Positions 55,976 to 64,000 of a DNA stretch of 64,000 nt are shown here, in pieces. This DNA is from Rhizobium sp. CC-YZS058. Lineage in GTDB: Bacteria > Pseudomonadota > Alphaproteobacteria > Rhizobiales > Rhizobiaceae. A program made the translations under genes and the position numbers. The notes beneath the pieces are model-generated. The model worked only from the letters and a program-made list of their open reading frames with translations, was not told the DNA's origin and made no database searches. Every line of letters starts with the position of its first letter. Position 1 is the stretch's first letter. The stretch is taken from positions 4,143,501 to 4,207,500 of the forward strand of contig NZ_JAYESJ010000001.1 in NCBI RefSeq assembly GCF_034720595.1, given 5' to 3'.

Positions 55976-56050
55976 GTTATGTGTCCTTCGAGTGATGCAT
56001 CGCAGGCTGGAGAAGCCCGGCGCGGCAGTTAGAAAACACACTATTACGAG

Positions 56051-56079
56051 ACTTGCAAGTTCCGATACGGCAGTGTATC
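56051..56079. promoter_or_regulatory. Candidate TetR operator
   Basis: ACTTGCAAGT (56051-56060) is a perfect palindrome, and GATAC (56064-56068) with GTATC (56075-56079) form an inverted repeat with a 6-base spacer. Both lie between the divergent reductase and TetR genes. Confidence 0.5.
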
Positions 56080-56104
56080 AAATTGTTAGGAAAGGACGTG
56101 CGTC

Positions 56105-56761
56105 ATGAAGTCCCCGACTATAAACGAAGCCCCAAGCAAGGCGACCGACGGCGGTGTCGCATCCCGCGTCGGCAGGAAAAGGGACCAAACACGCGACGCG
56201 GACCTCCTCGAAGCCGCCATCCAGGTACTTGCCGAGACAGGCTACGACCGGATGACGATGGACATGGTCGCAGCACGAGCCAAGGCCGGAAAGGCGACCA
56301 TGTACCGTCGCTGGCCGTCGAAGTCCGACCTCGTCCTGGACGCCGTCGCTCATATGAAGCGCGACCAGGTCGATCCCGGAAACCTGCCGGACACGGGGTC
56401 GCTGCGCGGCGATCTCCTGGCCTTGTTCAAGCCGAAATCGGTGCAGGAAAGCGAACTGAAAATGAAGGCACTCTCCGGGCTTTCGTCGATGCTCGCTCAG
56501 CACCAGGAGCTTGCCGACGCCACCAACGCCGTCATAGTCGAACCGTGGACGTCGGTGAACAGGGTGCTGATCCAGCGTGCCGTCGACCGCGGAGAGTTCT
56601 CCGGTGACGTCGACATCGACACGCTGTCCCAGGTGATCCCGTCAATGTCCGCGTATCGCAGCGTCATCCTGCGCAAGCCCGTCGACAAACCGTTCCTCAC
56701 GGCGATGATCGACAATGTCCTCATCCCCGCACTTACCTCACCCCGACGCTCCTCCAACTAG
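56105..56761 (+). CDS. TetR-family transcriptional regulator
   Basis: A 218-residue repressor. The N-terminal helix-turn-helix reads LLEAAIQVLAETGYDRMTMD then AGKATMYRRWPSKSDLV; the rest is the variable ligand-binding and dimer domain of the TetR_C group that follows AcrR-like heads. Divergent from the reductase/monooxygenase genes, with palindromes between them. Likely represses that pair and itself. Confidence 0.88.
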   Translation: MKSPTINEAPSKATDGGVASRVGRKRDQTRDADLLEAAIQVLAETGYDRMTMDMVAARAKAGKATMYRRWPSKSDLVLDAVAHMKRDQVDPGNLPDTGSLRGDLLALFKPKSVQESELKMKALSGLSSMLAQHQELADATNAVIVEPWTSVNRVLIQRAVDRGEFSGDVDIDTLSQVIPSMSAYRSVILRKPVDKPFLTAMIDNVLIPALTSPRRSSN

Positions 56762-56788
56762 ACTGTAAACTGCACGAAAGGACTTCCC

Positions 56789-57202
56789 GTGAATACCGTA
56801 CTCGACCACGTCAGCATCCCTGCCGTCTTCGTCGCCGCCGTAGCCGTCATGGTTCTCGGCTTCCTCTGGTTCGCCGTGGCGTTCAAGCGACGGTACGCCG
56901 TCGTTCTCGGACGTGTCGGCCAGCCCGACGCTATGGGGCCACTATTTATCGTCGGGCCTTCGATCTGCGTTTTCGTGACGGCGTTCACTATCGCCTACCT
57001 CATGAGCGCCCAGCGGGTCGCTAGCCTACGCGAAGCGCTTGGCTTCGGAGCGGTCGTCGGTCTCGGCTTTCTGGCGGCTACGTCGATGAACATGGCGATC
57101 AACCCGAACATTCCGCGGCCGATCGCCTACGGTCTCCTGAGCTCTGCGTATTTCTTTGTGTCAAGCGTCCTGATCAGCGCGGTCGTGTATCTCGTTTCCT
57201 GA
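56789..57202 (+). CDS. DUF1761 membrane protein
   Basis: A 137-residue inner-membrane protein with four hydrophobic segments (about 11-33, 52-72, 84-103, 113-136). The family is recognised by LGFLWFAVAFKRRY and the FGAVVGLGFLAATS block. GTG start at 56789 with AAAGGA upstream. Same direction as YdeI and the phosphoesterase; function unknown. Confidence 0.8.
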   Translation: MNTVLDHVSIPAVFVAAVAVMVLGFLWFAVAFKRRYAVVLGRVGQPDAMGPLFIVGPSICVFVTAFTIAYLMSAQRVASLREALGFGAVVGLGFLAATSMNMAINPNIPRPIAYGLLSSAYFFVSSVLISAVVYLVS

Positions 57203-57212
57203 GGCTTCGACG

Positions 57213-57797
57213 ATGACGGAGATGAAGGCCGGTCTGCCGGTTCTATCCTTCCCCGACGCCGACGCGCTGGAGGCATGGCTCGGTTTCAATCCTGAAGCGC
57301 CCGGCCTTTGGATCAAGTTCGCGAAGAAGAAGGCGGACGTGCTACCTACCTTGGACAAGAGCTCCGCCCTTGATGTCGCCTTGTGCCACGGGTGGATCGA
57401 TGGTCAGGCGGCGACCTATGACGAAGGGCATTTCCTGATGCGCTTCACCCCGCGGAGGGCGAGGAGTCTCTGGTCGCAGGTGAACCGCGTGCACGTCGAC
57501 AGGCTTGTCTCCGAGGGTAGGATGCTGCCTGGTGGCTTGGCGCAGGTGGAGGCTGCCAAAGCCGATGGCAGATGGGAAGCCGCATACGCGTCGCCGAGCA
57601 GGATCGGAGTTCCCGACGACGTGGCCATGGCGCTATCTGTGAATGGAACCGCACACGCCGCGTTCGAGGCGCTCGGCAGATCGAAGCGATACGATCTGCT
57701 GCTTCCAATCGTCACCGTGAAACGACCTGATACGCGGGCACGAAAGATCGCTGCGCTTGTCGCGGCTTTAGCGGAATCGGCAACTGAAGGCGAGTGA
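57213..57797 (+). CDS. YdeI/OmpD-associated family protein
   Basis: A 194-residue soluble protein of the YdeI family. Marks: FNPEAPGLWIKFAKKK, the ALDVALCHGWIDGQ block and the RFTPRRARSLWSQVNRVHV block, then a C-terminal helical bundle of the OmdA type (DDVAMALSVNGTAHAAFEAL). E. coli YdeI is linked to antimicrobial peptide resistance, but biochemical function is unproven. Its TGA overlaps the next start (TGATG), so the two genes are coupled. Confidence 0.88.
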   Translation: MTEMKAGLPVLSFPDADALEAWLGFNPEAPGLWIKFAKKKADVLPTLDKSSALDVALCHGWIDGQAATYDEGHFLMRFTPRRARSLWSQVNRVHVDRLVSEGRMLPGGLAQVEAAKADGRWEAAYASPSRIGVPDDVAMALSVNGTAHAAFEALGRSKRYDLLLPIVTVKRPDTRARKIAALVAALAESATEGE

Positions 57798-58915
57798 TGT
57801 TCCATTTGGTTTTCGCCCTCCCATGGCTGGTCGTCGTCCTTCGCTACCTCCAGCCATTACCGTGGCTCTGGTCGGTGAAGGTAACGGTGGCGGTCGTTCT
57901 TCTGATCGCCTCGCAGTACCATCTATTCAGTCGGATCTCGTCCGGTTCGGTGTTCTCCCCCGAGTTCCCCCGGCCGCTGATCCTCGCTTTCAATATCCTC
58001 TTCGGCGCGCTGGTGCTGCTTGCCGTGTTCCAGATCGTGACGGATCTTCTCTTTCTCGGAGCGGCGGCCGTCAAGGGGGGACTCCGGCCGGTCCCTACGC
58101 CGTTTCGATACGCAATCGGCGTATTGGCGCTCACACTGTCGGCGCTGGGGGTCAGCCAGGCAGTTCGGGTTCCGCCCGTTAGGGATGTGGAAGTTGAAAT
58201 TTACGGGTTGCCCGAAGCGTTCGACGGATATCGACTGGTGCAACTGACCGACCTGCATCTCAGCCGCCTCTTTCCAGCCTCTTGGGCGGAGAAGGTCGTT
58301 GAGGGGACGAATGCGCTGGACGCCGATCTGATCGTTATCACCGGCGACTTCATCGACGGCAGCGTGGGAGACCGGACGGAAGATATCACGCCGCTCGCCG
58401 GACTGCGTGCCAGAGATGGGGTCTACGCCATACCCGGCAACCACGAGTACTTCTTCAGCTATGACACCTGGATGCGCCATCTGGCCACCATGAACATGAA
58501 GTTGCTGTTGAATGATCATGCCGTACTGGAGCGAGACAAGGAGGCGATCGTCCTCGCCGGTGTCACGGACTTGTCGGCGGCCGAACACGGCGCACCGCCG
58601 CCGGACTTGACGAAGGCCCTTGCGGGTGCACCGCCCGACGTTCCGGTAGTCCTGCTCGATCACCAGCCCATGATGGCTCGGAGATCTGCATCGGCAGGTG
58701 TTTCTCTTCAGCTTTCAGGCCATACTCATGGTGGCATGATCCGCGGACTGGATCTTCTGGTGGCTCAAGCCAACAACGGCTTCGTTTCCGGCTGCTACAA
58801 GATCGGTGCCATGACGCTTTACGTAAGCAACGGGACCGGTCTCTGGCCGGGATTTGCGCTGAGGCTTGGTGTTCCTTCGGAGCTGACTAGGATCACGCTG
58901 CGACGCAGTCTGTGA
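57797..58915 (+). CDS. Membrane-anchored metallophosphoesterase
   Basis: A 372-residue calcineurin-like phosphoesterase of the YkuE/YaeI type. About four N-terminal membrane segments occupy residues 1-130. The catalytic part has LTDLHLSR, GDFIDG, PGNHEYF, LLDHQP and SGHTHGG, the complete set of metal-binding motifs. The ATG at 57797 overlaps the YdeI stop. Homologues act on envelope lipids or UDP-sugar lipids; the substrate here is not known. Its 3' third is duplicated in decayed form at 61483-61799. Confidence 0.9.
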   Translation: MFHLVFALPWLVVVLRYLQPLPWLWSVKVTVAVVLLIASQYHLFSRISSGSVFSPEFPRPLILAFNILFGALVLLAVFQIVTDLLFLGAAAVKGGLRPVPTPFRYAIGVLALTLSALGVSQAVRVPPVRDVEVEIYGLPEAFDGYRLVQLTDLHLSRLFPASWAEKVVEGTNALDADLIVITGDFIDGSVGDRTEDITPLAGLRARDGVYAIPGNHEYFFSYDTWMRHLATMNMKLLLNDHAVLERDKEAIVLAGVTDLSAAEHGAPPPDLTKALAGAPPDVPVVLLDHQPMMARRSASAGVSLQLSGHTHGGMIRGLDLLVAQANNGFVSGCYKIGAMTLYVSNGTGLWPGFALRLGVPSELTRITLRRSL

Positions 58916-58976
58916 CATGAGCTGGTCCGGCGATGTCTCCAAGCGAAAGCTGCCGGATGGCGTCTTGTTCAGGACG

Positions 58977-60065
58977 TCAGGTAGACCGACGGCGGTGTCG
59001 ACTGATGCTTTCCGATCCCGCACTGCCCGAGGCCCCTCTAGGGCGGCTGGCGTCGAGCCCTGTTGGCCTAGGCGACACGACCTCCGGGGAACCAGCAGCC
59101 GGAACCATTTGATGACCGACAGCCTTGGACTTCCCTTGAGACGACGGCGTTTCGGCGATCTCTCCGACCACCTTCATTTGCGAAAATACTAAGGCAAGCC
59201 AGTCTATGAAGACCCGCAGTCGCCGGGGGACATATCGCTGGCTAGGGTACAAGACTGATACCGGCGTCGGGGTAGGTGGGCAGTTCGGTAGAACTTCAAC
59301 GAGCACACCCGATGCCAGATCCTGTTCGAACCGGAATCTCGGTGCCTGTGTCAGGCCGAATCCCATTCGCGCCAGCGCCGCACTTGTATCTGAACTGTTA
59401 ACGGTGACCGGTGAAGAAATCGTTACAAGGCGGACCCCTTGGGGTTCGACGAACTCCAGCGGGAGCACGGTGCCGGTCCTCGAAGAAGCGAACCCTATCA
59501 TCCTGTGACTCTGCGTATGCAGATCCGGGATGCACATCGGTGTTCCATGCTTCGCGAGATATTGCGGGCTGGCGACCGTTATCTCATCCAACAAGGCAAG
59601 GCGGCGGACGATCATGCCACTCTCGACCGGCTCTCCGGCACGCACGACGCAGTCGACGCCTTCCCGAACGAGATCAACGAGCCTGTCACCGTCTCCGACG
59701 TGCAGTGTCAGTTGTGGGTGGTCCGTTGTGAAACCCATCAGATGAGGCAGGAGAAACTGACGGAAGAGGTTGCCATGTATGTCGACGCGCAGATGACCTT
59801 TGACCGATACCGTCGCGAATTCGTCCTCCATGCTTTCGAGATCGGCTAGGAGTGCACGGCATCTCTGAGCGTAGGCCTCGCCCTCGGATGTCAGAGCTAC
59901 GTGCCGGGTCGTCCGTTGAAGAAGCCGAACGCCAAGACGGCGTTCTAAAGCCTTAATCGCGTTCGTGGCTGTAGCCCTGGGAACCCCGAGATCGTTGGCT
60001 GCCGCAGTGAAGCTCGCTCGCTCCACAATCCGAAGGTAGAGGTTCATACTGTCCAGCAGGTTCAT
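58977..60065 (-). CDS. LysR-family transcriptional regulator
   Basis: A 362-residue regulator. Helix-turn-helix SFTAAANDLGVPRATATNAI near the N-terminus, then the two-lobed effector domain. The last 55 residues (Ser/Pro/Arg-rich after about residue 305) go beyond the usual 300-residue length and may be a read-through tail created when the stop was lost. Divergent from the SDR gene, with a T-N11-A LysR box just upstream of its own start, so it likely controls the SDR gene and itself. Confidence 0.9.
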   Translation of the reverse strand: MNLLDSMNLYLRIVERASFTAAANDLGVPRATATNAIKALERRLGVRLLQRTTRHVALTSEGEAYAQRCRALLADLESMEDEFATVSVKGHLRVDIHGNLFRQFLLPHLMGFTTDHPQLTLHVGDGDRLVDLVREGVDCVVRAGEPVESGMIVRRLALLDEITVASPQYLAKHGTPMCIPDLHTQSHRMIGFASSRTGTVLPLEFVEPQGVRLVTISSPVTVNSSDTSAALARMGFGLTQAPRFRFEQDLASGVLVEVLPNCPPTPTPVSVLYPSQRYVPRRLRVFIDWLALVFSQMKVVGEIAETPSSQGKSKAVGHQMVPAAGSPEVVSPRPTGLDASRPRGASGSAGSESISRHRRRST

Positions 60066-60410
60066 GCCTGCATTGTTATCGACAACGGAACAATGATGTC
60101 AACTGACACCTGATTATCATCATGCGGCGTCCGGCTATCGTTGCATCTCGTCGATTGGAGATGGGCTTCCAGCAGTGTGTTCGGTGCAACAGTTAGCTGA
60201 CTCTTGTCAGCCGCCCACTCATGCAGAAATCGGCGAGGGCTGTATATTATCGATCCGCATCAGGCACCTGGCGTGCGTGCGACTGAGCACGCTTTCTTCC
60301 GGACGTCGGCGAAGCGGTTTGGCGTTTCCTGCGGTCCTACCTGACATCCGACCACTATTGGTTCCGATTGCAGGCTGGCCACATTTAAGAACGAGCAAAG
60401 GGTAAATGAC
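60066..60410. other. 345-base LysR/SDR divergent region
   Basis: No gene. It contains the LysR box at 60072-60094 and a second inverted repeat, ATGATG (60093-60098) and CATCAT (60118-60123). The rest looks like plain leader sequence. Confidence 0.5.
60072..60094. promoter_or_regulatory. LysR box (T-N11-A palindrome)
   Basis: ATTGTT (60072-60077), 11-base spacer, AACAAT (60089-60094): perfect arms in the usual LysR format, starting 7 bases before the lysR start codon. Confidence 0.65.
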
Positions 60411-61157
60411 ATGAACTTTCGAGACGCAACCATCCTCATCACAGGCGGCAATTCGGGCATAGGCCGCGGACTCGCCGAAGCCCTCGCTGACTTAGGCGCA
60501 AAGATCATCATCACCGGGCGAGACAAGGATCGGCTAGACGATGTTGTCCAGGCGAACCCTGGTATGTCTGCCTACGAGCTCGACGTGACAAGCAGCTTGG
60601 GTATCAATACTTTTGCGGCGCAGGTCACGACTGAACACCCCGAACTCAACGCCGTCATCCACAACGCCGGCATCCTCGCTTACGAAAGCGTCCTCGGCGG
60701 ATACGACATGGAGACCGTGGAGAAGGTGGTCCTGACCAACCTGATCGCGCCGATCGGGCTGACATCCGCCCTCCTTCCACACCTGCGCGCCATGCCGGAA
60801 GCTGCCATCGTCACTGTCTCGTCAGGTCTGGCCTTCGTACCGCTCGCCTCTGCGTCAGCCTACAGCGCGAGTAAGGCCGGTATGCACTCCTGGAGCCAGA
60901 GCCTTCGCCATGAGCTGCGCAGTACGAATATCTCTGTGGTCGAGATCGCGCCTCCGCTGGTGGCAACGGAACTCACGCCCGGCCAGTCGCGCAATCCGCA
61001 CGCGATGCCGCTGGACGCGTTTATCGAAGAGGCCGTCGGCCTGCTATGCGCGGATGTGACCCCGGAAGAAGTGATCGTCCAGCGGGCAATTCCCCAGAGG
61101 ACAGCCGAGCGGGCAGGACAGTTCAAGAAGGTGTTCGATCTGATTAACCCGAACTAA
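60411..61157 (+). CDS. Short-chain dehydrogenase (SDR)
   Basis: A 248-residue NAD(P)H-dependent oxidoreductase of the DltE-like SDR group. Cofactor motif ITGGNSGIGRGLAEAL, the NAG motif (IHNAGIL), catalytic Ser (VTVSSGLAF) and YxxxK (AYSASKAG) are intact. The active-site Asn region is MLT-like (NLIAPIGLT). Divergent from the LysR gene. Substrate unknown. Confidence 0.92.
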   Translation: MNFRDATILITGGNSGIGRGLAEALADLGAKIIITGRDKDRLDDVVQANPGMSAYELDVTSSLGINTFAAQVTTEHPELNAVIHNAGILAYESVLGGYDMETVEKVVLTNLIAPIGLTSALLPHLRAMPEAAIVTVSSGLAFVPLASASAYSASKAGMHSWSQSLRHELRSTNISVVEIAPPLVATELTPGQSRNPHAMPLDAFIEEAVGLLCADVTPEEVIVQRAIPQRTAERAGQFKKVFDLINPN

Positions 61158-61166
61158 CAGTGACTG

Positions 61167-61193
61167 ACGGTGCTGGTCCGGTACCAGCACCGT
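61167..61193 (+). terminator. Hairpin after the SDR gene
   Basis: ACGGTGCTGGT and ACCAGCACCGT form a perfect 11-base stem with a 5-base loop, 9 bases past the SDR stop. No T-run follows. Confidence 0.65.
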
Positions 61194-61428
61194 CCCTCCG
61201 CGACAGTGATCCATGGCGATAGATGGTTCCATTGTATGATTGCCGGTCGCGGTTCGACCGACACGGCCTCGATGGCACGCACATGGCCCGTCAGGAAGCA
61301 ATCGGAGTAAGGTAGGATTGGTTTGCAGGTGGAGACGAGACCGGTCAGCTCAGCCCAGGAACCCAGAAAAGAATGGAAAAAGCACGAACCTTGACCGGCA
61401 CAACAGATCAGGACCATACATAAAAGGC

Positions 61429-61473
61429 GGGTCAAATCTTGGTGGAACTTGCCGGGTCAATTCTCAGTGGAAA
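61429..61473. repeat. IS-like direct repeat pair
   Basis: GGGTCAAATCTTGGTGGAA (61429-61447) and GGGTCAATTCTCAGTGGAA (61454-61472) are 25 bases apart. The GGGTCAA...GTGGAA pattern recalls repeats at the ends of IS21-family elements. No transposase gene remains nearby. Confidence 0.4.
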
Positions 61474-61482
61474 TCAACAGAA

Positions 61483-61799
61483 CTGCCGCCTGACTTGACG
61501 AAGGCCCTTTCGGTTGCACCGCCCGACGTTCCCGTAGTCCTGCTCGATCACCAGCCCACGATGGCTCGGAGATCCGCTGGCAGGTGTTGTTCTTCAGCTT
61601 TCCGGACATACTCTCGGTGGCATGATCCGCGGACTGGATTTCCTGGTGGCCCGAGTCAACAACGGCTTTGCTTCCGGTCGCTATGAAATCGGTGCCATGA
61701 CGCTGTACGTCAGCGACGGGACCTGTCTCTGGCCTGGATTCGCGCTGAGGCTTGGTGTTACTTCGGAGCTGATCAGGATCACGCTGCGAAGGAAGTAGC
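61483..61799 (+). pseudogene. Frameshifted copy of the phosphoesterase 3' end
   Basis: This stretch matches about 58600-58915 of the phosphoesterase gene, by eye near 88-90 percent identity. It starts inside the gene (LTKALSVAPPDVPVVLLDHQP), loses frame after MARRSAG through small deletions around 61575-61590, and continues in another frame (GGMIRGLD equivalent) to a stop at 61799. It lies 10 bases after the IS-like repeats, as if an insertion removed the first two thirds. Confidence 0.8.
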
Positions 61800-62359
61800 G
61801 ATCTGGAAGCCATTACTTGTTTGGCGAGAGCATTGTCATAACTGCCGCGACGTTCTCGCGGTAGTTCGACAAGGCAACGTTCAAGAGCCTGCAGATCGGC
61901 CCGACTTCGAACACGCCACGGTATTCGTAGATGGACTACATAATCGATTGAAGGTGCGCTCAAGCTTCCTTTAGCCCAGCAGGCGAATGGTTGCATCCGT
62001 CTGCTGTGCCACCGCGAAGTAAGCGGATGCCTTTCGCAAGATCGGCTGGCCTGACGAAGCTGGCGGGTCTCTCGCCTAAGAGCATTCATATTCTCGGCCG
62101 CGTCGCTCGGCGGGGCTGTTTCTTTGTCGCTATCAACCTCGGTTCCTTCACCACTCGTGCAGCGTGGCTGGCGGGCAACCAGTCTTACCTGCAGTAGATG
62201 AAACCGCCACCCGTCGCGATGAGTGTTCCGCCTCGTGATCCAGTACCATGCAGATAGCACGTCCTTAGATTTCGAGCGAAGACTTGCTCGTTGTCTTGCT
62301 CATGTCGACGGCACTTGCGGATAAGTTTTAGTCTTCGGGAACCCCGGTGCGGTTCAGGA

Positions 62360-62394
62360 GTCGGTGTCCCGCCTAACTTTGGCGAGACACCGAC
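62360..62394 (-). terminator. Hairpin after the SIS gene
   Basis: GTCGGTGTC (62360-62368) and GACACCGAC (62386-62394) pair, with a further CGCC/GGCG inner stem. It begins 8 bases past the SIS stop, read leftward. Confidence 0.6.
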
Positions 62395-62401
62395 GAGTGG
62401 T

Positions 62402-63460
62402 CTACTCAATCACGGTAACCTTCGACCCGTTAAGGAATTTCGCGGGTTCGAAGCCGCGAGCGCTGGCCATAGGCACCATCAGCAGTTGGATCGGCAGGAT
62501 CTCCAAGACGGGCAGCAGGCCTTCGACAACGCTCGGTAGGATCAAAGCGATCTGGTCGTGGGGAAGGGCGGCCGCCGTATGCTCCGGCGCGACTACAAGG
62601 CAGCGGCCGCCGAGGCGGGCAATGTCTGAGACCGTCTTCAAGTTAAGGTCGAACGTCGCATCCCCGCCGCCAATGAACAATACGCTACGGAAGCCTTCAC
62701 GCACGAGCTCCAATGGGCCATGACGGAACTGGCCTCCGGAAAAGGCTTGCGTCGATGCCTTGGCAGCCTCGGCCGTGACGAGGGCGGCCATCATCGCGCT
62801 CGCATAGCTCGCGCCTCGCCCGATGAAGGACAGCGGCATGTCATGGCCGAGGAAGGCAAGAGTCTCCTCCATTTTGCCGGGCAAGGTGGATAGCAAGTCT
62901 TCGATCGCATTGGCCAGTGTGTCGATTTCGACAGCCAGCGTTCCTGTATCGCCAATCAGCAATCGCTCAAGGATGTAGAGGGCGACGAGACCTGCAGTAT
63001 AGGTCTTCGTCGAGACGGTTTGTTCTGGGCCGACGTTGGTCGCCAGTTTCAGGTCCGCCCAGCGCGACAGCGTGTTGTCGGGCGTGTTCGTGATAGCGAC
63101 CTTGACGCTCGTGCCACGATCAAGTTCCGCCATCCGGCGGAGTTCGATGCTTTCACCGGATTGGGAAATGGCTATGACGAGCGTGCCGGGCCGCAGAACG
63201 GACGGCGCTTGTTGGATGAGCTCAGACGAATCCCAAAGCGACACCGGCACCGAAAGCGAGTGGCTTAGGCGGAGGGAGGTGCCATAGGCGCTGAACAGAG
63301 ATCCGCCCATCCCAGTCAGGATGATGTGTCGAACTTCTCCTGCGTCGATCCTGGCCCGGATCGCCTCTACCGCGGCGGTCATGGCAGGGGTGATAAGCAG
63401 GCCGAGCCCGCGGATCGCCGCTGGCTGTTCGGCGATTTCGTCGAGATAGGATTTTGACAT
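62402..63460 (-). CDS. SIS-domain sugar-phosphate isomerase/deaminase-like protein
   Basis: A 352-residue protein with two SIS domains, like the isomerase half of GlmS or the AgaS/FrlB deaminases. Phosphosugar motifs are GMGGSLFSAYG and ISQSGESIE in the first domain, and GRGASYASAMMAALVTAEA with EAAKASTQAF in the second; HGPLELV is also present. The glutaminase half of GlmS is absent, so ammonia is probably released, not used. GGAG precedes the ATG at 63460. Transcribed with the ROK kinase gene upstream, which fits amino-sugar catabolism. Confidence 0.88.
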   Translation of the reverse strand: MSKSYLDEIAEQPAAIRGLGLLITPAMTAAVEAIRARIDAGEVRHIILTGMGGSLFSAYGTSLRLSHSLSVPVSLWDSSELIQQAPSVLRPGTLVIAISQSGESIELRRMAELDRGTSVKVAITNTPDNTLSRWADLKLATNVGPEQTVSTKTYTAGLVALYILERLLIGDTGTLAVEIDTLANAIEDLLSTLPGKMEETLAFLGHDMPLSFIGRGASYASAMMAALVTAEAAKASTQAFSGGQFRHGPLELVREGFRSVLFIGGGDATFDLNLKTVSDIARLGGRCLVVAPEHTAAALPHDQIALILPSVVEGLLPVLEILPIQLLMVPMASARGFEPAKFLNGSKVTVIE

Positions 63461-63477
63461 GGAGGCTCCGTTTTCAA

Positions 63478-64000
63478 TCAGGTTATGGCGAAAATTTGCG
63501 CTGCAGCGCCCATCATGCCGGCGTCGTTTCCGAGCGAGGCGAGCGAGAAGCGGACGTGTCCGAGATACATATCGAGGCCGCAATTGCGCGCCTCCTCCTC
63601 GAGCGGCCCCAGGATCAGATCGCCAGCAGCGCTCAATCCGCCGCCGAGCAGGATGACGTTTGGCGCGAAGATATGCGCCCAGGTCGCAGCACCTCGCCCA
63701 AGCCACCGGCCGACCTCGTTCAACATCTCCATGGATGCGGGATCGCCGTCCTTCGCGCAGGCGATAACGTCGGATGCATCCACTTTACGACCCAACCGGT
63801 GCGCGCGGCCTGCGAGAGCGCTCTCGGGACGGTCAGCGCAGTAGCGAGCGGCAGTGCCGTTCAACGCGTCGCCGGACGCGAGCGACTCCAGACATCCGAG
63901 ACAGCCTTGGCGGCAGCGGCGGACATCGTCTGCCCGCACGATCAGATGCCCCGCATCGCCGAGACATCCACCCGAAGTGACGAACGGCTTTCCGCCGACC
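63478..64000 (-). CDS. ROK-family sugar kinase, 3' part
   Basis: The C-terminal ~173 residues of a ROK kinase whose start lies beyond the window. The ROK signature is seen as GGCLGDAGHLIV, followed by the Cys cluster of the zinc site (CRQGCLGCLE), then a C-terminal ASLGNDAGMMGAAA. It is 17 bases upstream of the SIS gene in the same operon. Expected to phosphorylate a hexose or N-acetyl-amino sugar. Confidence 0.88.
   Translation of the reverse strand, partial: VGGKPFVTSGGCLGDAGHLIVRADDVRRCRQGCLGCLESLASGDALNGTAARYCADRPESALAGRAHRLGRKVDASDVIACAKDGDPASMEMLNEVGRWLGRGAATWAHIFAPNVILLGGGLSAAGDLILGPLEEEARNCGLDMYLGHVRFSLASLGNDAGMMGAAAQIFAIT

Larger units (their letters stand above)
61158..62401. other. 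1.24-kb decayed intergenic region
   Basis: No intact gene. It contains the SDR terminator, two IS-like direct repeats (61429-61473), a frameshifted phosphoesterase fragment (61483-61799), a leftward open frame ending at 61813 (VFEVGPICRLLNVALSNYRE), which may be the remnant of another gene, and the terminator of the SIS gene. Confidence 0.6.

Noticed and set aside
61457..62260. 267-codon leftward frame in the decayed region
   Set aside because: Composed of antisense to the phosphoesterase fragment plus unrelated sequence; no coherent protein.
62402..63460. SIS gene as a truncated glmS and thus a Tn7 attachment site
   Set aside because: It is a full two-SIS-domain protein with its own start, far from the transposition genes; no Tn7-type end lies next to it.
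1..64000. CRISPR arrays, rRNA or tRNA genes
   Set aside because: No regularly spaced repeats and no cloverleaf or rRNA signature noticed on either strand.

Overview
The window looks like a high-GC alphaproteobacterial chromosome segment from the Rhizobiaceae (Rhizobium/Agrobacterium/Ensifer-like). Support comes from the conserved gene families, a rhizobial intergenic palindrome (RIME-like, 15853-15891), a YehZYXW-type osmoprotectant operon, ThuA and SMP-30 sugar genes, and dense GC-rich coding with long antisense shadow frames. No rRNA, tRNA or CRISPR array was found.

Region 1 (1-32284) looks like ordinary core or stable chromosome: a partial unknown gene, a COG4529-type FAD protein, an alpha-2-macroglobulin/PBP1C pair (yfhM-pbpC), two divergent small paralogues, a hybrid histidine kinase, a diguanylate cyclase, two SMP-30 lactonase-like genes, an osmoprotectant ABC transporter, an AI-2E/PerM family protein with a long C-terminal extension, 6-phosphogluconate dehydrogenase, a ThuA protein, an AcrAB-type RND pump and dxr.

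Region 2 (about 32400-51710) is an accessory island. It opens with a leftward Tn7/Tn5053-like operon: TnsA-like endonuclease, a free-standing copy of the transposase N-terminal domain, DD(35)E transposase, AAA+ ATPase and TniQ, closed by a strong terminator. Then come a PIN toxin divergent from a Phd-like antitoxin candidate; a TnsA-like protein lacking its catalytic residues, in an operon with a soluble FtsH-like AAA+ zinc protease; an Rrf2-regulated flavoprotein/methyltransferase pair; a CBASS locus (CD-NTase plus four-TM effector) divergent from an HTH/ImmA pair resembling CapH/CapP; and a convergent sce7726/sce7725 pair. The island abuts a truncated DUF808 gene, which suggests a junction near 51.7 kb.

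Region 3 (52030-61157) is accessory metabolism: a polyprenyl diphosphate synthase, a flavin monooxygenase and aldo-keto reductase next to a divergent TetR regulator, a DUF1761/YdeI/phosphoesterase run, and a LysR/SDR divergent pair with a clear LysR box.

Region 4 (61158-62401) is decayed DNA. It holds a frameshifted copy of the phosphoesterase 3' end and IS-like direct repeats. The window ends with a SIS-domain sugar isomerase and the 3' part of a ROK kinase, a likely amino-sugar catabolic operon.

The two least explained items are the inactive-TnsA plus FtsH-like protease operon and the free-standing transposase N-terminal domain inside the transposition operon.
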